This document shows positions 58,047 to 64,000 of a stretch of DNA of 64,000 nt, piece after piece. The number at the start of each line of letters is the position of its first letter. The first letter of the stretch is position 1. This DNA comes from Trissonchulus latispiculum (taxonomy: Eukaryota; Nematoda; Enoplea; Enoplida; Ironidae), in assembly GCA_030248195.1 (NCBI GenBank), contig JASAND010019798.1:1-64000 (forward strand), given 5' to 3'. The notes beneath the pieces are model-generated. The model did not search any database and was not told where the DNA came from. It worked only from the letters and a program-made list of their open reading frames with translations. The position numbers and the translations under genes are program-made.

Positions 58047-58135
58047 GCAGTTATTTGATAAAGCTCTTTCTGCTTTGGATGACGAGCTGCGTGCTCTTTG
58101 TGATGCCACTCCCCGTTGGAGGAGGTACTTTGGGT
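58047..58135 (+). CDS. Possible terminal exon of an unknown gene
   Basis: After CCGCTAAGCAG, the frame reads LFDKALSALDDELRALCDAT then PRWRRYFG and TGA. Its strongly protein-like, Leu/Ala/Glu-rich composition is unlike the surroundings, and an AATAAA follows at about 58,199. I cannot identify the protein or the preceding exon. The acceptor lacks a good pyrimidine tract, which lowers confidence. Confidence 0.3.
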
Positions 58136-58496
58136 GACCACATTTAATTGGGGATTGATACATTGGCTGTGTTTCTACTCTATTAGATCAAAAAGCTCAA
58201 TAAAGGTAAGCTTATGCCATTATGTGTCAGTTCGTTAGAGAAAATAATCAAGACTAGGATTTCATATTTTTTGTATTAAATATTGAAATCTAAATAAACA
58301 TGGTTTAGATAAAAGGTGATTTGGAGGAAATTTTTAGGGATATTCAAGCAAGAGCTACACAGGAAGCCGCATCGCACACAGATTTGAATTTAGGCTAAGG
58401 TGAGCAGTCTACCTACGTCATAGTTGAATATTTAGAAAAATCCATACAGTATTGTGAAGAAGTATTAAAGGATTTTGTTACGTCAAGGCTATTCGA

Positions 58497-58745
58497 ATTC
58501 CCCCAGTTAGTCAACTCTAATCGTATAATTAAGATTGTCCCCAGTTAGTCAAGTCTTTCTGAGCACATCCCTACTTAGTCAACCCTTTTATAAGGCATCA
58601 GCAGTTTGTCAACTCTTTTTCGTGCCATACCCACTGTGTCAACGTGTTATCGTATCAATCAGTTATTCAGAGTTGACAAAGTGGGGACAGCATTAATTAT
58701 AGGGATTGGAATTGACAAACTGGGGAGTTGACAAACTGACGACAG
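58497..58745. repeat. CCCCAGTTAGTCAA direct and inverted box array
   Basis: Five direct boxes of the type CAGTTAGTCAACTCT (about 58,503, 58,540, 58,573, 58,603, 58,631) are followed by three inverted boxes of the type AGTTGACAAACTGGGG (58,671, 58,708, 58,727). Spacing is about 30-37 bp. It could be a small TIR element with subterminal binding sites or a protein-binding array. Confidence 0.6.
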
Positions 58746-59085
58746 ACCATTCTTTCCCCCTCTTCTTTGTTGTATTGTGTTGGGTGAACCTATAGGGTGA
58801 ACTTGGCATGTATGAACGATGAGATTGTACGGACGGTGGCCCGGTTTTGATAAGCTAGTGTACTCAATATTTCGTCAACTGAAAAACAATTAACACCATC
58901 GGAAAGCTGGTACAGAAAACAAAACATCATTTGTGTAGGATGTTTATGTCGCACGTTATTTGTCAGTTTTATCAATATCGCATACTGTTTGACTTTTCAA
59001 TAATTCTTTGCTGGCTCTAAGGCTATTGTACATTTTACGGGGACAGAAACTCCTGCAGTGCGTTAATTGCCTTTCTTCCGCTTAA

Positions 59086-60095
59086 GGTGGTGGTTTCCTT
59101 TTGTGTAAATTTGACCCTATAGGCTTCAATTCTTTATGAAAGTAGATGAAACTTTCCAAATATGCTATTTTGGTGCTCTTTAACATTCTCGGACCAGTCC
59201 CGCATTTTTAGGTGAAAAGATGAGAAATTTTCGATTTTTGGCATAATACTCTCAGTAGCTAATCGATACATCAGATTGGTTGTTATGGATGGAAAGAGGG
59301 TACAAAAGCGAACATTCTTGCTTTTACAACCTTTGAGCTATCTCTCAGGGTTAAGTCAGTATAAGCCAAAAACGATTTTTGGGGTCAAAAAACGGCCATT
59401 TTCGAAAAAATCAGTTTTTTCAAAATAACTGCTAAATGCTACGAACAATTTTCGGTTATTTATACTCAATCAATACGCGGTCAAATTGCCCATTTTATCA
59501 GTGCCTATTAGCTGGGATTCGTTGCTTTAAGCTAGAGATTTGGCCGAAAAACCATTTCGGCAAAAACTGCGATTATTTTGTTTTAAACAGCGATTTCTCA
59601 AAAACTACCCAATGGATTCGCGTGATCTTTGCCAGAATGAAAATTCGTACTATTGCGGAGAGACTTTTTTCTGGGTTTGAGTTAAAACGTCTCCAGTTGC
59701 GAGAAAACTGAATACAAAGTTGCGAAATTTCGTGTCACCGCACATTTCCCGCATTTTCTGGAGTATTGAGGCTTGTTGAGCCAAATCCAAAAAAATGTCC
59801 CTCGGCCCATATGTCCTTCATACCATGGGACAAGAAAAAATTTTGGCCGATTCTACAGTTTTGAGAAATCCATGTTCAAAAATTTTTCGTCTATATTTAG
59901 CCTGTTAGATGTCAGCATGTCAGAACATTTTTGCTAGTTTTGCGCTGATTTTTCTGGTTTCATAAGCTGATGTGAATCTGCAGATTCTAAGCTTTAAAAC
60001 GATGTATAAAGCTCTTTCCAACTCTCAAAATTGCGAAAGTATTAGCGTTTCAAAAGAATCACGACAAAAGCACTGCACAAAAGGATACCACCACC
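59086..60095. mobile_element. TTAA-flanked element, GGTGCTGG type, copy 2
   Basis: GGTGGTGGTTTCCTTTTGTG and the mirror of its start (ending CCACCACC) are flanked by TTAA at 59,082-59,085 and 60,096-60,099. It is homologous over its length to 62,176-63,173 and more distantly to 29,943-30,955. No transposase frame. Confidence 0.85.
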
Positions 60096-60263
60096 TTAAG
60101 TCAAAACTCAGAGGCAATAGAGACCTGAGAAGGGTAGGTCAAAGGCTTAATGACTCTTCCCGTAAAATGAATAGGCAAGCAAAATCTGTCCCAGCATACC
60201 AAATAGAGTTTTGGAAAATTTATGACTGTCGCTAAAGTTAAGTTCATAGTTTTGAACACTTAA

Positions 60264-60835
60264 TGGAGGGGGGGGTCCACCTTTGGGGTCATTTTTCCGA
60301 CTTTCTATGATCTCACATATTTTTTTGTCCAGATGGTATATTTTAACGAATCTATAAAATTAAAGACGAAACTCTTACGGTTGTCGAGTAATTTCACCTC
60401 AAAGTTGAGATTTCATGTGTTAAACATAGGAAATTTAAACAGTTGTCATTTTTTCACGTTCGCCAAAAATCTCCTGACAAACATTGATGAATCTGGACAA
60501 ATTACAAAAATGTTAAACTGCGGTACCCAAGAATTTGAATTCTAATTTAGGCTTTTAAAATTAAGGCCTTTCTTAATTAATTTTTGAAGGATTAAAATTT
60601 ACACGACTGGAGCATCAAGTCAAAATTTAATCTCAAAGAATAATTAAAAATTCTTAAATTTCTAAATTAAAGTTCTAATTCCAGGTACCGCAGTTTTACA
60701 TTTTAGCGTTATTTTAATGTATAATTTGTCCAGATTCATTACAAACTCGTTAAAATATACCATTTGGGCAATAAAATATGTGAAAATCAGCGAGATCGGA
60801 GAAAGTAAAAAAATGACCCAAAAATGGACCCCCCC
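60264..60835. mobile_element. TTAA-flanked element, poly-G TIR type, copy 3
   Basis: TGGAGGGGGGGGTCCACC and the mirror ending GGACCCCCCC are flanked by TTAA (60,260-60,263; 60,836-60,839). The inner arm GTTAAACATAGGAAA relates it to 38,944-39,646. It is nested in the TA-flanked element. Confidence 0.78.
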
Positions 60836-61329
60836 TTAAATTTCAATTTATTGACAAATTCATATATTTAAAATGATTTTAAGAGTTTTATGTTTTGAGT
60901 AACTTTTAATTTGATGTAATAGGAAAACTGATTTTTTAATGGCTTTGCTATTTAATAATTATTTAATCTTAACTTATATATAAGGTTTATAATGCAGAAT
61001 ACAGAGAAACAGTCACTTTTCAGTTTTGTGGAAATGTTATTATGTAAAGTTTTGATTTTACTTATATAGACAGTTTCAGTGCATGTAGTCCTTGAAAAAA
61101 GGATTTATGAGTTATGTAAGTTAAGCATGTCGTTCGTTTTTCTGTGTAATTATTAAAATGTCATTTCCATTTAGTTTATTTAGTGTGCGGGGACAGAGTT
61201 AGCTTTTTTACAGGGCAGTAGTTGAGGTCATTGTCTTCGACCTACCCTTCTCAGCTCTCTATTGTTTCTGAGTTTTGACTTGAGTGGAAAAAGGGCAATT
61301 AACGCACTGCAGGGGTTTCTGTCCCCGTA

Positions 61330-62170
61330 TGTACGATGTACAACATAATGTACAACAGCCCTTTAGCTTAAGTTTAAATGACTAATTTAATTTGTGAACT
61401 TAAGAACGAAACGAAACTAAACTTTTCTAAATTTTATATTAGTGGAAGGCGTGACAATTTGTTTATTCTTTGGTACGAATTTCACTAGATGCAATTTAAT
61501 TAAAAAGTTTTCTATAATTTATAACGAAATCTACTCATTTATTGTTGTATGGAGAGATTTCCCAAGTATTTAATAAGCAGTTTCAGGCAGCTTAAAAGCG
61601 TACATACAAGCAAAGTGGAGTTTCGGTAAATTTCAGCACGACAACTGAAGAATCTCCTATGATTTACATATGATGATGCAAATTTTGTGTGCATACCTGC
61701 CAAGTTGCGTCCATACAACAAACAAACAAACAAGGTAAAAGGCATGTCTGAGGTCCACATCTTCCATACATGCCAAGTTTACCCTTTATGATAATCATGC
61801 CCCTGTTTGCCATGACGTTTGCAGCGCTGCAGCCATACACAACATTCATTCTTAAATAACAACTGACTAACAGCATGGATAATAGTTTTGAGAGGCATAA
61901 AGTTGTTCGAAGCTGCGGCGTTCTGTTTGGAGGATTTGGCGAATTATATGAGAGTAGTGAGTAAAGTGAACTAGTATTTGAATCCGAAATTTAGTTGAAA
62001 ATTTATGAATCTGGTTTAACCATTATGAGGATATTTTAAAGAAAATACGAACAACTAACTTGTTTAAATAGCTTCGTTGCGATCTATATAAGTTTTCCAA
62101 GCTTGACGCTAAACGATGTGTTATAAAATTGACAGTGCCGACGATTTCTGAAATCTAGCTATTTTGATGT
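61330..62170. other. No recognised feature
   Basis: AT-rich DNA between two repeat elements. (CAAA)n near 61,717 is short. No gene seen. Confidence 0.4.
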
Positions 62171-62175
62171 CTTAA

Positions 62176-63173
62176 GGTGCTGGTATCGCTTTGTGTAAAT
62201 TCGACCCTACAAGATTCAATTCTTCATGCAAGTGGATGAAACTTTCCAAATACATTATTCTCGTGCTCTTTAACATTCTGGGACCAGTCCCGGATTTTTA
62301 GGTGTAAAGATAATGTTTTGGTTTTTGCCCTTATTCTCTCAGTACGTGGTCGCTACACCGGATTGGTTGTTATGGCTGGAAAGAGGACACCAAAATGAAC
62401 ATTTTTGCTTTTACAACTTTTGAGCTACCTCTACTGGTTAAGGCAGTATAAGCGAAAAACCATTTTTGGGGTCAAAAAATGGCCATTTTTGAAGAAATCA
62501 GTTTTTTCAAAATTACTGCCAAATCTTACAAACAATTTCGGGTTATTTATACTCAATCGATACATCGTCCAATTGCGCATTTTATCAATACCTATTCGCT
62601 GGAGTTAGTTGATTTAAGCTAGAGAATTCGCCGAAAAACCATTTTGGCAAAATTGCGATTATTTTGTTTTGAACATTGATTTCTCAAAAACTACCCAATG
62701 GATTCGCGTGGCTGAATGAAAATTTGCCCTATTGCGGAGGGACATTTTTCTTGGTTTGAGCTAAAACAACTCCAGTTGTGAGAAAACTGAATAGAAAGTT
62801 ACGAAATTTCGTGTCATCGCACATTTGCCGGATTTTCTGGAGTATTGAGGCTTGTTGAACCAAATCCAAAAAATTTCCCTCGGCCCACATGTCCTTCATA
62901 TCATGGCACAAGAAGAAATTTTGGCCGATTCTACAGTTTTGAGAAATCGATGTTCAAAAATTTTTGGTCTATATTCAGTCTGTCAGATGTCAGCATGTCG
63001 GAAATTTTTTACTATTTTCTTGGAAATTTTGGTACTTTCGTAAGCTCAGGTTAATATACAGATTATAAGCTTTAAAACGACGTATAAAGCTCTTTCCAAC
63101 TCTCAAGATTGCGAAAGTTATAGCGTTTCGCAAAATCACTACAAAAAGCACTGCACAAAAGGATACCAGTACC
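62176..63173. mobile_element. TTAA-flanked element, GGTGCTGG type, copy 3
   Basis: GGTGCTGGTATCGCTTTGTG at the left and the mirror of GGTACTGGTATCC at the right, with TTAA at 62,172-62,175 and 63,174-63,177. Close homologue of 59,086-60,095; both contain CAAAAACTACCCAATGGATT internally. Confidence 0.85.
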
Positions 63174-63179
63174 TTAAAT

Positions 63180-64000
63180 AAGTTTTGTTTACTTAGATGG
63201 CTTTGACAGTAATTTGCTTATGTGTATCCAATTCTTGTTCCTGAAATAAAAAACTTGACAAATATTTTACAGCGTTCTGCATCATACAGGGTATATTGAC
63301 CATATTAGTTTATGCTAATAGTAAAACAGATGATTGCAAAAGCATGAATACATGGGTTTCTTAACCTTTTTCAGCTTCGTCATTTCGAAGTTGGACAGTT
63401 TGCATATGGTTTTTGGACTGTACTGTAGCCAGCTACTCACATGCAAGCTAAATCATTGTAAGGGTTGAATTAAAATGTATATTCCAAGGGGTCAGTAGCG
63501 GTGACTACGTTATCGTCACCGTATCCTAAATTGTACACATTTTTGGACTGTCGTCGTGAAATACTTTTTTATTATTATTTGTAATATAATGTTATCTACA
63601 AATTCTTGAAGAGTACAAGGCCTATAAGATTATACGAGTATGCATGATACAATAAGATGTTCTCAGACACATCAGGGATCTACACTGAAATGTAAAGTAC
63701 GTTAAACTTTCCTAATCTCTAACTTTAATCCTTACAGTCATTTAACTCTGAATTTACAAACTGCTAAACTTTAAGACAAATAGAAGCCTAAGTACAGCGC
63801 TATGGCTTTGTCTACAAGATATGTCTACGCTAACAATTTGAGAGTAAAAATTGCCTGAATAAGCGGACTAGAAAAGTAGGCCTAAGGCATAAGTTACTCA
63901 TAATGTAAAGTCATACTTTCAAACAAAGCAGATCATTCGTATGAACATAATTATTATGTGCATTGTTTTTGATTAAATCCACGAAATGTTTACGCTGTGG
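63180..64000. other. No recognised feature
   Basis: AT-rich sequence to the end of the window. No open frame of note, no terminal repeats and no tandem repeat seen. Confidence 0.4.

Larger units (their letters stand above)
59038..61327. mobile_element. TA-flanked TIR element, 2.3 kb, carrying two insertions
   Basis: CGGGGACAGAAACTCCTGCA and its mirror (ending CTGTCCCCG) are flanked by TA (59,036-59,037; 61,328-61,329). The arms continue with GCGTTAATTGCC and, after the inserted element, GTCAAAACTCAGAGGCAATA, mirrored at 61,225-61,300. It contains TTAA elements at 59,086-60,095 and 60,264-60,835. Confidence 0.78.

Overview
The window is AT-rich, intron-containing DNA from an animal nuclear genome, most likely an invertebrate; I cannot name the phylum. 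The evidence is GT-AG introns with matching phases, an anion-clade Cys-loop receptor gene, an accessory subunit of mitochondrial complex I, a BEL/Pao retroelement fragment, tRNA-derived SINE-like repeats and dense nests of DNA transposons. Nothing looks bacterial or viral, and I found no operon, ribosome binding site or CRISPR array.

Two genes can be reconstructed by joining exons in phase. (1) An NDUFA11/B14.7-like complex I subunit on the + strand has five exons between 19,884 and 28,423. A probable sixth, 5' exon lies at 6,571-6,733 and is phase-compatible across a 13 kb intron full of repeats. (2) A complete pentameric ligand-gated ion channel subunit on the - strand has six exons between 40,166 and 34,448 and encodes 483 aa. 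It has a signal peptide, a 13-residue Cys-loop, M1-M4 and a stop codon. A possible last exon of an unknown gene lies near 58,050.

The rest is mostly repeats. 1-6,550 is a direct duplication (offset about 3.98 kb) of a G/C-homopolymer-rich block; each copy holds the same hAT-like insertion. 7,089-11,620 is a foldback element whose arms are packed with TTCGCGAA palindromes. 12,509-16,856 is a hAT-like element with a perfect 8-bp target duplication; it contains a 150-bp satellite and smaller TIR elements. 16,917-18,320 and 20,980-22,070 hold paired repeats and a 145-bp satellite, with a BEL/Pao remnant at 18.4-19.1 kb. Introns of the complex I gene carry two hAT-like elements with hexanucleotide-repeat termini. 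29,419-34,333 is a PIF/Harbinger-like element (TTA duplication) that itself carries two TTAA-flanked elements and another hAT-like element. Introns of the channel gene carry a TAA-flanked MITE, a TTAA foldback and tRNA-like SINE heads. 38-49 kb has scattered tRNA-like sequences in otherwise featureless DNA.

50.53-54.35 kb is a striking minisatellite of about 78 copies of a 49-bp unit. Each unit can form a GCGCAGAG/CTYTGCGC hairpin. Because 49 is not a multiple of 3 and the unit has no minus-strand stop, it gives a 1,342-codon open frame that is probably not a gene. 54.4-64 kb is again repeat-rich, with a TA-flanked element (59,038-61,327) that holds two TTAA-flanked insertions and a third TTAA element nearby.
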